Shown: piece after piece, positions 27,784 to 34,969 of the stretch
Numbering within the stretch: position 1 is the stretch's first letter
Layout: every line of letters begins with the position of its first letter
NCBI GenBank assembly: GCA_045576855.1
Contig: JAZNHG010000035.1
Span: 1 to 64,000, forward strand
Source: Colimorpha sp045576855
GTDB taxonomy: Bacteria > Bacteroidota > Bacteroidia > Bacteroidales > P3
DNA: 64,000 nucleotides
Direction of reading: 5' to 3'
Translations under genes and position numbers: made by a program
The notes under the pieces: model-generated
What the model was told of the DNA's origin: nothing
What the model saw: the letters and a program-made list of their open reading frames with translations, nothing else
Databases searched by the model: none

Positions 27784-28316
27784 TAATAGTAGGCAATTCA
27801 ATAGTGTCCGACGATATCGCCGACCAGCGTTTCGGCTGCGACCTGTCCGTCTGCCGCGGCGCCTGCTGCGTGGAGGGCGACAGCGGTGCCCCCCTGCTCG
27901 AAGAGGAGGCGGCGCGGCTGGAGCAGGTGCTGCCCGAGGCGCTCCCGCTCATGACGCCCGACGGGCGCGCCGCCGTCGAGGCACAAGGCGTGGCCGTGCG
28001 CAACCACGACGGCGACCTGGGCACCCCGCTCGTCGACGGCGGCATCTGCGCCTATGCCTTCCGCACCCCCGACGGCACCGCACTCTGCGCACTGCAGCAT
28101 CTCTACAAGCCCGTCAGCTGCCACCTCTACCCCATCCGCATCGAGGACTACGGCGAGTTCACCGCCGTCAACTACCACCAGTGGGACATCTGCCGCTGCG
28201 CCCGCGCCAAGGGCGAGCCTCTCTATATCGCTCTGCGCGAACCCCTCATACGCCGATTCGGCAACGAATGGTACCAAGAATTAGTCGAACAAATCAACCT
28301 ACGCAACAATGGATAG
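27780..28316 (+). CDS. DUF3109 cysteine-cluster protein
   Basis: This 178-residue protein has the DUF3109 arrangement: CDLSVCRGACCVEGD near the N-terminus, GICAYAF and ALCALQ in the middle, then SCHLYPIRI and DICRCARAKGEPL. It resembles YkgJ-type cluster proteins that bind zinc or iron, but the function is unknown. It overlaps the dehydrogenase start by 4 bases and lspA by 8 bases, so all three are translationally coupled. Confidence 0.9.
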   Translation: MIIVGNSIVSDDIADQRFGCDLSVCRGACCVEGDSGAPLLEEEAARLEQVLPEALPLMTPDGRAAVEAQGVAVRNHDGDLGTPLVDGGICAYAFRTPDGTALCALQHLYKPVSCHLYPIRIEDYGEFTAVNYHQWDICRCARAKGEPLYIALREPLIRRFGNEWYQELVEQINLRNNG

Positions 28317-28953
28317 AAAGAAACTCTCACGCCTCGTCATACTGCTGACGGCAGCCATAGTCGTCGTCGACCAGATAGTGAAAGTCCTGGTCAAGACCCA
28401 CATGCAGATAGGCGACGACATAGCCGTCCTCAGCTGGCTGCACATCCATTTCGTCGAGAACGAGGGCTTTGCCTTCGGCACCACCCTGGGCGGCGTGGCA
28501 GGCAAATATGTGCTCACCCTCTTCCGTATCGTCGCCGCCGGCTTCATCGCCTTCCTCATTGCCAAGTATATACGCCACCGGCAGCGCCCCTCGCTCGTCA
28601 TCAGCCTGGCGCTCATCCTTGCCGGCGCCGTGGGCAACATCATCGACAGCTGCTTCTACGGCCTCGTTTTCAACGAAAGCTACTACAGCGTGGCCTCCCT
28701 GTTCCCGCCCGAAGGCGGATACGCCGGCTTCCTGCAGGGCCGGGTGGTAGACATGTTCTATCTGCCTCTCTTTGAGTTCGATTGGCCCAACTGGCTGCCT
28801 TTGCTGGGCGGTAAACACTTCGAATTCTTCAGCGCCATATTCAATGTGGCCGATTCCGCGGTCACTATAGGCGTGGTGTGGCTGATTGTCGACCAACTTT
28901 TTCTTGCACCAAAAAGCTCAAAATCAGACGTCAAGGAGACAACCAACGAATAA
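28309..28953 (+). CDS. lspA: Lipoprotein signal peptidase (signal peptidase II)
   Basis: This 214-residue inner membrane aspartic protease removes signal peptides from prolipoproteins. It has four membrane helices, the conserved NEGFAFG segment, and the catalytic Asp pair Asp148 (GRVVDMFYLPL) and Asp182 (FNVADSAVTIGV). It is longer than typical E. coli LspA (164) because of an insertion between helices (residues ~120-145), common in Bacteroidota. It is the last gene of the + strand run; no terminator is seen before the tRNA-Phe promoter. Confidence 0.96.
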   Translation: MDRKKLSRLVILLTAAIVVVDQIVKVLVKTHMQIGDDIAVLSWLHIHFVENEGFAFGTTLGGVAGKYVLTLFRIVAAGFIAFLIAKYIRHRQRPSLVISLALILAGAVGNIIDSCFYGLVFNESYYSVASLFPPEGGYAGFLQGRVVDMFYLPLFEFDWPNWLPLLGGKHFEFFSAIFNVADSAVTIGVVWLIVDQLFLAPKSSKSDVKETTNE

Positions 28954-28990
28954 GAGCAAAAAAAAATTTGGTCAGTTCGCGAAAAGTTAG

Positions 28991-28999
28991 TAATTTTGC
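28991..28999 (+). promoter_or_regulatory. Promoter -7 core of tRNA-Phe
   Basis: TAATTTTGC followed by ACCCG, an extension also seen at the tRNA-Gln and six-tRNA promoters (TTTTGCACCCG). Confidence 0.65.
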
Positions 29000-29018
29000 A
29001 CCCGAAATCGAGAGAGAT

Positions 29019-29091
29019 GGCGTCGTAGCTCAGTTGGTAGAGCGAAGGACTGAAAATCCTTGCGTCACTGGTTCAAATCCAGTCGATGCCA
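29019..29091 (+). tRNA. tRNA-Phe (GAA)
   Basis: This 73-base cloverleaf has acceptor arms GGCGTCG/CGATGCC, D-arm AGCTCAGTTGGTAGAGC, anticodon loop CTGAAAA (anticodon GAA) and T-loop GGTTCAAATCC. The discriminator is A and the 3' CCA is not encoded (ACCC follows). Confidence 0.96.
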
Positions 29092-29095
29092 CCCA

Positions 29096-29125
29096 GAGAG
29101 ACCTGACAGGGTCTCTCTTTTTTTT
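29096..29125 (+). terminator. Rho-independent terminator of tRNA-Phe
   Basis: The stem GAGAGACC/GGTCTCTC with a 6-base loop is followed by a run of eight T. Confidence 0.9.
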
Positions 29126-29267
29126 GCCCCAGCGGCCGACACCATCCGCCATTCGCGCCGCCTACACCCCCACCCCGCCCTGCATACCCCGAGCCGACCG
29201 ACAGCCATCGCCGTCCCACCGGTTCAACATCCACCAGTCAAACAGCCTCCCGAAATGTTAAATAGGT

Positions 29268-29322
29268 AGGATGGTGGTAGGATGGTGGTAGGTTGATGGT
29301 ACGTTGGTGGTAGGATGACCCT
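29268..29322 (+). repeat. Five-unit 11-bp tandem array (unit AGGATGGTGGT)
   Basis: AGGATGGTGGT, AGGATGGTGGT, AGGTTGATGGT, ACGTTGGTGGT, AGGATGACCCT: 55 bp, homologous unit by unit to 18073-18127. Confidence 0.85.
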
Positions 29323-29357
29323 AATTAGGGCGGAGGGTAGAAGGCGGAGGTTGGAGC

Positions 29358-29474
29358 GATGAATGATGAATGATAAATGATGAATATCAACTGACTACCA
29401 ACTGTCAACTGTCAACTGCCAACTGCCAACTCTCAACTCTCCATTCTCAATTCTCAATTCTCAATTTTCAATTC
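29358..29474 (+). repeat. Heptanucleotide arrays (GATGAAT, then YCAACTS, then TCAATTY)
   Basis: Four GATGAAT-type units (29358-29385), then five CCAACTG/TCAACTG-type units from 29398, then TCAACTC, TCCATTC and four TCAATTC/T units to 29474. The change from one unit type to the next is gradual, unit by unit. Confidence 0.8.
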
Positions 29475-29682
29475 CCATCCTCTCAGTGTGCATCTGGATT
29501 TTGCAAGTGCAAAAATGATAAAAAATGTTAAACCTCCTCTATGCACCAGTCGGCACGGGGTAGGGCAGACGTGGTGGACAGCGCCGTCCCCACGCCCCAA
29601 GCGGCCGTGTCCGGCCGGCAGCAAAGGCGAAAAAAGACGAAGTACCGGAAACATGATGCGTTTGCCCGGCCTGTGGCTTGAT

Positions 29683-30035
29683 TGCGGCGCGGCATATCTG
29701 GTGCATGTTATTGAAAGGAAGGCCCTACGGGCCAGATTGCGGCGCGGCGTACGGGGTGCTTGCTATTGAGAGAAAGGCCCTACGGGCCAGAATGCGGCGT
29801 GGCGTACGGGGTGCTTGCTATTGAGAGAAAGGCCCTACGGGCCAGAATGCGGCGCGGCATATCTGGTGCATGTTATTGAAAGAAAGGCCCTACGGGCCAA
29901 GACCCGACGGTTGCAAAGGATGCTCCGTCAGGAGCTCCCTCTCAATAGCAAGACCCCGAAACACACCATGCTGCTCCGTTAGGAGCTTCCTTTCAATAGC
30001 CATTCCCGCACCTGCGCCGCCGGACCCTGGCCCGT
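29683..30035. repeat. REP-like palindromic array with 55-bp period, orientation switch at about 29900
   Basis: The palindrome GGCCCTACGGGCC occurs at 29721, 29776, 29831 and 29886, exactly 55 bases apart. The intervening 42 bases come in two variants (GCATATCTGGTGCATGTTATT and a CGTACGGGGTGCTTGCTATT type), ordered 1-2-2-1. From about 29900 the same connecting sequence appears on the opposite strand (CTCAATAGCAAGACCCCG), now with palindromes GCTCCGTCAGGAGC (29922) and GCTCCGTTAGGAGC (29973). A decayed further unit may extend to 30035. No protein is encoded. Confidence 0.85.
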
Positions 30036-30141
30036 TGGACTTTGCCTTCAATCGCCATCCATCAGTGCAAGCGACTCGGTTTCTAGGTTTAATATGCAGA
30101 TAAAATTTGCAAAAAAATTTGCGCAGATGAAATTCATTTTG

Positions 30142-30150
30142 TACCTTTGC
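30142..30150 (+). promoter_or_regulatory. Promoter -7 core of the TM1266-hydG operon
   Basis: TACCTTTGC matches TAnnTTTG, with TTTGCG at 30118-30123 as a -33 candidate; the leader is about 33-40 bases. Confidence 0.65.
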
Positions 30151-30189
30151 CGCGTCAACCGAATGTCTAATCCAAAAGCCTAACACCTG

Positions 30190-30438
30190 ATGGAGAAGCG
30201 AATAGGAACGATTACCATACTCATAAAGGAGCGGCAGCAGTCTGCTGCCATCAATCAGATACTGTCTGAGCACTCGGATATTATACTCTGCCGACAGGGC
30301 CTGCCCTTCCACGAGCGGGCCGTGGCCGTCATCTCGCTGATAGTGGAGGGTACCGTCAACAGCATCAACGCCCTCACCGGCCAGCTGGGACGCCTGCCCG
30401 AGGTGGAGTGCAAAGCGGTGGTAACGAAGAATAATTAA
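30190..30438 (+). CDS. TM1266-family iron-only hydrogenase system regulator
   Basis: This 82-residue ferredoxin-fold (ACT/NikR-like) protein begins MEKRIGTITILIKER and has HSDIILCRQGLPF and VISLIVEGTVNSINALTGQLGRLPEVECKA spread over the rest, as in the TM1266 family found next to [FeFe]-hydrogenase maturases. It is presumed to be a small regulator or sensor for the hydrogenase system; its ligand is unknown. It lies 19 bases upstream of hydG in the same operon. Confidence 0.9.
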   Translation: MEKRIGTITILIKERQQSAAINQILSEHSDIILCRQGLPFHERAVAVISLIVEGTVNSINALTGQLGRLPEVECKAVVTKNN

Positions 30439-30457
30439 TCCTAAAAAATATAGAGAA

Positions 30458-31888
30458 ATGAAACACCAGAACTTTATCGACCGCGACAAACTGTACGGCA
30501 TGATAGACCAACCGGCCCCGACGGAGAGCGAGCTGAACGACATCCTGAACAAGGCACGCAAGCTGAAAGGCCTCAACCTGCAGGATGTGGCCCACCTGCT
30601 CAACGTCAAAGACGAAGCCGACATACAGAAGATACTGGACACCGCCGAGTACTGCAAGGACGAAATCTACGGACGCCGCCTGGTGCTCTTCGCCCCCATC
30701 TACACGGGCAACGCCTGTGTGAACAACTGCGTCTACTGCGGTTTCCGCCGCGACAACAAGGCGCTGAAGCGCAAAATACTGACCCTGGACGAGATAGAGA
30801 CCGAGACGCTGCACCTGCTGCGCATGGGACACAAGCGCGCCCTGCTGATTTGCGGCGAGAGCCCGCGCAACGACGCCAACTACATGGTGGAGGCCATACG
30901 CCGCACCTACGCCGCCAAGGACGAGAAGGGCAGCACCATACGCCGCATCAATGTCGAGCTGGCACCCATGAGCGTCGAGGACTACGCCAAGCTGAAGGCC
31001 GAGAAGATAGGCACCTACGTCTGCTTCCAGGAGACCTACGACGAGGTGGAGTACGCCAAATTCCACCCCGCCGGCACCCCCAAGGCCGACTACCTCTACC
31101 GCCTCACCTGCATGGACCGCGCCCAGGAAGGCGGCATCAACGACGTGGGCATCGGCGCACTGTTCGGACTGGTCGACTACCGCTTCGAGATACTGGCCAT
31201 CATGGAGCATGCCCGCCACCTGGAAGAGGACTACGGCTGCGGCCCCCACACCGTCTCCTTCCCCCGCATCGAGCCCGCAGAAGGCACCCCCTTCAGCCAG
31301 CGCGAGAACATACCGCACCCGGTGAGCGACAAGGACTTCATGAAGATCATCGCCATCATCCGCATCGCCATGCCCTACACGGGCATCATCATCTCGACCC
31401 GCGAGCGGCCCGAACTGCGCGACCAGCTGGTGCGTTACGGCGTCAGCCAAATCAGCGCCGCCAGCGAGACCAACCCCGGCGGCTACGACGAAGAGGGCGA
31501 CAAGACGGCCGCCAAACCCTACGAGAAGACCGGCTCCACCGGCGCCCAGTTCACCCTTGGCGACCACCGCTCGCTGGACGAGGTTATCTCTATGATGATC
31601 GACGGCGGCTACATACCCTCGTTCTGCACCGGATGCTACCGCAAGGGACGCGTGGGCGCCGACTTCATGGACCTGGCCAAACCCGGCCTCATCAAGGAGT
31701 ACTGCAAGCCCAACGCCATGTTCACCTTCCGCGAGTACCTGGAGGACTACGCCAGCCCCGCCACCAAAGAGAAAGGTCTGCGCCTGCTCAAGGAGCTCAC
31801 TCAGACCTTCAGCAAGGAAGAATTGAAACGTCGCGTGGAGGGTAACCTCTGCAAAATTGGCGATGGAGAGCGCGATTTGTACTTTTGA
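30458..31888 (+). CDS. hydG: [FeFe] hydrogenase H-cluster radical SAM maturase HydG (tyrosine lyase)
   Basis: At 476 residues this matches HydG, which cleaves tyrosine to supply CO and CN- as an Fe(CO)2(CN) unit for the H-cluster. The radical-SAM cluster motif is CVNNCVYC (Cys87, Cys91, Cys94). The C-terminal domain has CTGCYRKGRVGADFM with a further Cys ~22 residues on (KEYC), the ligands of the second, auxiliary cluster. It differs from ThiH by that C-terminal CxxC. Neither hydE, hydF nor a hydrogenase is present in this window. Confidence 0.95.
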   Translation: MKHQNFIDRDKLYGMIDQPAPTESELNDILNKARKLKGLNLQDVAHLLNVKDEADIQKILDTAEYCKDEIYGRRLVLFAPIYTGNACVNNCVYCGFRRDNKALKRKILTLDEIETETLHLLRMGHKRALLICGESPRNDANYMVEAIRRTYAAKDEKGSTIRRINVELAPMSVEDYAKLKAEKIGTYVCFQETYDEVEYAKFHPAGTPKADYLYRLTCMDRAQEGGINDVGIGALFGLVDYRFEILAIMEHARHLEEDYGCGPHTVSFPRIEPAEGTPFSQRENIPHPVSDKDFMKIIAIIRIAMPYTGIIISTRERPELRDQLVRYGVSQISAASETNPGGYDEEGDKTAAKPYEKTGSTGAQFTLGDHRSLDEVISMMIDGGYIPSFCTGCYRKGRVGADFMDLAKPGLIKEYCKPNAMFTFREYLEDYASPATKEKGLRLLKELTQTFSKEELKRRVEGNLCKIGDGERDLYF

Positions 31889-31944
31889 GACGCCGATTTG
31901 GCCGTTTCAGCCACTTTTCGCATCGCCGTTTTCCGAAAAAGATG

Positions 31945-32030
31945 TACTTTTGCACCCGAATTGGAGAAAAAATGTTTTCATGGTTTTGATAGGGATGAGG
32001 CCCTGCCGTCTGGCAGGGCCCTTCTCTTTA
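31945..32030 (+). ncRNA. Candidate small RNA: stand-alone promoter plus terminator hairpin
   Basis: TACTTTTGC (31945-31953) followed by ACCCG is the same extended core used by the tRNA genes here. About 45 bases downstream is a strong hairpin, GGCCCTGCC/GGCAGGGCC (31999-32020, 4-base loop), followed by the U-rich CTTCTCTTTA. Only a 5-codon reading frame lies between them. The hairpin may simply terminate hydG, and luxS converges from the other side. Confidence 0.4.
31999..32030 (+). terminator. Terminator hairpin downstream of hydG (possibly bidirectional with luxS)
   Basis: A 9-bp perfect GC-rich stem, 4-base loop and pyrimidine-rich tail lie between the convergent hydG and luxS genes. Confidence 0.75.
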
Positions 32031-32065
32031 TATCCGCCACGGGGCAAGACGCCGCCCCGGCTGCA

Positions 32066-32560
32066 TCATGCATCGGCGAACACCTTGCCGTCCTGCAGCG
32101 TCACCTGCAGCTTGGTGTACTCGCAGTGGAAGTCGTTCTTCAGGCGGTCCAGGTAGCGTCGGCTCTCCCATTGGCACATCGGCAAGTCGTGAAGCAAGCA
32201 GTTGCCGCAGGTCTCTGGCGTGGTGGCAGGCACCTCGGTCTGGGTCAGCACCCACTCCAGGCACTGCATGGTCAGCAGCCGCATGTCCTCCACAGTGTAG
32301 TGCCCCGTCATGATAACGTACATTCCGGTCAGGCATCCCATAGGTCCCACATACACCACATCGTCCTTGGCGGCCGAATTGCGGAACCAGGTGGCCATCA
32401 GATGCTCCAGGCTGTGCATGGCCGCCGGAGCCACTGCGGGCTCGCGGTTGGGCTCGGTAATGCGCAGATCGAACGTGGTGAACCCGCGGTCTATGCGCGA
32501 CACATAGATGCCCGGCTTCAGGTGCGTGTGGTCTATTGTAAAGCTTTGTATTACTTCCAT
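32066..32560 (-). CDS. luxS: S-ribosylhomocysteine lyase
   Basis: At 164 residues this is the normal LuxS length. It converts S-ribosylhomocysteine to homocysteine and DPD, the precursor of autoinducer-2. The metal ligands are HSLEH (His49 and His53) and a Cys in GNCLLHDLP (Cys121); the catalytic Cys lies in GPMGC (Cys76). It sits 10 bases after mtnN, which supplies its substrate, so the operon performs the two-step recycling of S-adenosylhomocysteine. Confidence 0.97.
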   Translation of the reverse strand: MEVIQSFTIDHTHLKPGIYVSRIDRGFTTFDLRITEPNREPAVAPAAMHSLEHLMATWFRNSAAKDDVVYVGPMGCLTGMYVIMTGHYTVEDMRLLTMQCLEWVLTQTEVPATTPETCGNCLLHDLPMCQWESRRYLDRLKNDFHCEYTKLQVTLQDGKVFADA

Positions 32561-32570
32561 AGTCGTTGGT

Positions 32571-33236
32571 TTATAACAGTTCGAGGTAATTACGGACGAA
32601 GCGGAACGAGCGGTCGCACATAGAGGCGAGGAAGTCGGCCCACTGCTGCTTGTGGTCGGGGGTGCGGCCGGGCGTGTCGCTGATGACGCGCAGGCTGAGG
32701 AAGGGCACCTTCAGCAGGTAGGCTGTCTGCGCTATGGCGGCGCTTTCCATGTCGCATGCCAGCCCGTCGGGGAAATTGCGCTTGATTTCATTCTGCCGCT
32801 CGCGGTCGGTGATGAACTGGTCGCCGGTGCAGATGAGTCCTGTCATCAGGCGTTCGTCGGCTGCACGGGGCACACGCAGGGCGGTGTCGAGCAGATGCCG
32901 GTCGGCATCGAAACGCTCGGGCAACCCCTGCACCTGCCCCCGGACACATCCCAGTCCGCCGCCGCAGTCGACGTCGTGGTAGACCGCTTGCGTGGCGGCC
33001 AGCACGTCCATCACCTGCATCTGCGGGTCGATACCGCCGGCCAGACCGGTGCTGACGATGGCGTCGGGCCAGTGCTCCTGCATCAGCCGCATGGTGCCCA
33101 CGGCGGCATTCACCTTGCCAATGCCGCACTGCCACAACACTATATCGTTGCTGCCCAGTCGGCCGGTGTCGCCTCCTATTGCATCGCGCATCTGCCGATA
33201 CTCGATGTCCATTGCAATAATAACTCCTATCTTCAT
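32571..33236 (-). CDS. mtnN: 5'-methylthioadenosine/S-adenosylhomocysteine nucleosidase
   Basis: This 221-residue enzyme removes adenine from MTA and SAH. The start ATG 33236 gives MKIGVIIAMDIEY, with Glu12 at the expected catalytic position; the frame is open upstream but that part lies across the promoter. GLAGGIDPQ, CTGDQF, DMESAAIAQ and ISDTPG complete the substrate and catalytic motifs. A small insertion around residues 105-135 (YHDVDCGGGLGCVRGQ) is within family variation. It is the first gene of the mtnN-luxS operon. Confidence 0.95.
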   Translation of the reverse strand: MKIGVIIAMDIEYRQMRDAIGGDTGRLGSNDIVLWQCGIGKVNAAVGTMRLMQEHWPDAIVSTGLAGGIDPQMQVMDVLAATQAVYHDVDCGGGLGCVRGQVQGLPERFDADRHLLDTALRVPRAADERLMTGLICTGDQFITDRERQNEIKRNFPDGLACDMESAAIAQTAYLLKVPFLSLRVISDTPGRTPDHKQQWADFLASMCDRSFRFVRNYLELL

Positions 33237-33301
33237 ATTCTGTTTCGTTTGATGGCGCTTCGGGCGGCTGCCGCGATGGCCATTTTGTTGGGTTTCACGT
33301 T

Positions 33302-33310
33302 GCAAAGATA
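33302..33310 (-). promoter_or_regulatory. Promoter -7 core of mtnN-luxS
   Basis: TATCTTTGC on the minus strand, 65 bases before the mtnN start; the leader shows no obvious hairpin. Confidence 0.65.
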
Positions 33311-33410
33311 CAACTTTTTTCCATTTCACCGCCCTGTGGCGCATAATATTTTTCCGCGGCAGGCGTTATAGTCCTATTAAAGAACAACTAACAGCAAAGT
33401 TCAGAACGTC

Positions 33411-34640
33411 ATGAAACGTTGGTTACGCATCATCATCATCTCGCTGTTTGCCCTGGCGGCCGTCAGTTTGGTGTTCATCCAAATGGTGCAGACACGCCGC
33501 ACCTTCTCCATCAGTGACAATATGTTCAACATCAGCGTCTCCAGCGCAATGGACCGGGTGGTGGAACAACTCAACGGCGAAGTGTTCCAGACGGCCAGCC
33601 ATCCCGCGGCCTCGTTCAACTATCAGGAGCTGGATTCGCTCATCGTCGAGGAGCTTCTGCTGGTCGGCATCGACCAGCATCCCATCGTGGGCCTCTACGA
33701 CGGCTCGCAGGGCTCGTTCCTCTACAGCTCTGACCCACAGCGCGAAAACCTGCTTGAGCAGTCGCCCTACCGCTACAGTTTCCAGCCCATTGGCGTGGTC
33801 TCCTCCAACCAGTTCTTCATCATTCTCGCCTTCTACGGCAACCTGATTCCCCGCATCGACAGCAGCCTCTACCTTTATATGAGCCTCTTCCTCGTGGTGG
33901 TCATCGCCGTGCTGTTCATTATCTCCATCCGCACCGTGGCCAACCAGCGCCGCCTCGACCAGATGAAGACGCAGTTTATCAACAACATGACCCACGAAAT
34001 CAAGACCCCCATATCCACCATATCGCTGGCCTGCGAGATGCTGCAGGACCAGTCCATAGCCCAGGACAACGCCGCCCGGCCGACCTACGTGGGCATCATA
34101 GCCGACGAGAACCAGCGCATGCGCATGCTCGTGGAGACCATACTGCAGAGCTCCAAAATGTCCGGGCGCAAGGTGAACCTGAACCTCACGGAGGTCAATG
34201 TGGACCATGTGGTGGAGAAGGTGGCGCAGAGCTTCCAGCTCACGCTGAGCAACCGCAACGGACGGCTCGAGACGCACCTCGACGCCCAGCCCTCCACCCT
34301 AGTCGCCGACGAGCTGCACCTGACCAATATGATATACAATCTGGTGGACAACGGCATCAAATACTCGCCCACAACGCCACACATCATCGTCAGCACCCGC
34401 CACGATGGCAACCGCTTCGTCATCAGCGTCCGCGACCACGGCATGGGCATAGCCAAGGCCGATCAGAAGCACGTCTTCGAGAAATTCTACCGCGTGTCGA
34501 CCGGCAATGTGCACAATGTAAAGGGCTTCGGCATCGGGTTGAACTATGTGGCCCAGGTGGTCCGCCTGCATCATGGCACCATCAGTCTCGAAAGCGAACC
34601 CGGCCAGGGCTCCACATTCACCATATCGCTGCCAGCCTAG
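33411..34640 (+). CDS. Two-TM sensor histidine kinase (RprX-like), no adjacent response regulator
   Basis: This 409-residue kinase has TM1 at ~7-24, a ~125-residue extracytoplasmic region, TM2 at ~153-173, then HisKA with His195 (NNMTHEIKTPISTI) and a HATPase domain (NLVDNGIKYS, RDHGMGIAKAD, GFGIGLNYVAQVV). The G2 box is slightly unusual (GFGIGL). The overall form resembles the RprX-type kinases of Bacteroides, whose regulator gene normally follows. Here the next gene is convergent and encodes a protease, so the kinase is an orphan in this window. Confidence 0.92.
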   Translation: MKRWLRIIIISLFALAAVSLVFIQMVQTRRTFSISDNMFNISVSSAMDRVVEQLNGEVFQTASHPAASFNYQELDSLIVEELLLVGIDQHPIVGLYDGSQGSFLYSSDPQRENLLEQSPYRYSFQPIGVVSSNQFFIILAFYGNLIPRIDSSLYLYMSLFLVVVIAVLFIISIRTVANQRRLDQMKTQFINNMTHEIKTPISTISLACEMLQDQSIAQDNAARPTYVGIIADENQRMRMLVETILQSSKMSGRKVNLNLTEVNVDHVVEKVAQSFQLTLSNRNGRLETHLDAQPSTLVADELHLTNMIYNLVDNGIKYSPTTPHIIVSTRHDGNRFVISVRDHGMGIAKADQKHVFEKFYRVSTGNVHNVKGFGIGLNYVAQVVRLHHGTISLESEPGQGSTFTISLPA

Positions 34641-34707
34641 ACCTGTCGGCAGGCACTTCCGGCGGTGCAACGCTCTGCCAAACAGTACAGAAACACGACA
34701 CTAAACC

Positions 34708-34789
34708 CTTACCAACACCTACCGTGGTAGGTGTTGGTAAGGAGTTGGTAAGGAGTTGGTAAGGAGTTGGCAAGGAGATGGTAGGTTGG
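34708..34789 (+). repeat. Hairpin plus five-unit 11-bp array (unit TGGTAAGGAGT)
   Basis: A 16-bp perfect inverted repeat, CTTACCAACACCTACC with a 2-base loop (34708-34741), has its right arm running into TGGTAAGGAGT x3, TGGCAAGGAGA and TGGTAGGTTGG (34735-34789, 55 bp). It lies between the convergent kinase and C10 protease genes; the hairpin could also end kinase transcription. Confidence 0.85.
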
Positions 34790-34799
34790 GAGCCTGACG

Positions 34800-34839
34800 T
34801 TCAGCGGGTTACAAGGGCCGTTTTTCGCGTCACAACAGG
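34800..34839 (+). repeat. Conserved 40-bp module of dispersed element (copy 1)
   Basis: It opens TTCAGCGGGTTACAAGGGCC and closes CGCGTCACAACAGG. The reverse complement of 43186-43225 matches 37 of 40 positions without gaps, at almost the same distance from an 11-bp array. Confidence 0.8.
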
Positions 34840-34907
34840 TGGGGGTATTTTTTCCAACATGCCGCCACACGGGACCAGACACCGCTGCCCTGACGGCTGC
34901 AAGTCAT

Positions 34908-34945
34908 ACAAAAATCCCCGTGCAACCGCTGCTGCACGGGGATTT
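34908..34945 (-). terminator. Terminator of the C10 protease gene
   Basis: On the minus strand AAATCCCCGTGCA pairs perfectly with TGCACGGGGATTT around an 8-base loop, followed by a short T-run. Confidence 0.85.
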
Positions 34946-34969
34946 ACAGGTATAACTGCCACGCTTCGG

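Larger units (their letters stand above)
29251..29533. repeat. Composite intergenic element, copy 2
   Basis: The same modules occur in the same order as at 18053-18356: CCGAAATGTTAAA, the 11-bp array, a small hairpin (CCCTAATTAGGG), heptad arrays, CTCTCAGTGTG, TTTTGCAAGTG and ATGTTAAAC. The heptad sequences differ between copies. The sequence from 29126 to 29250 and from 29534 to 29682 shows nothing I can assign. Confidence 0.6.

Noticed and set aside
29721..29900. Regular direct repeats suggesting a CRISPR array
   Set aside because: The 42-base intervals are themselves repeats (two variants), not unique spacers, and no cas genes are present.
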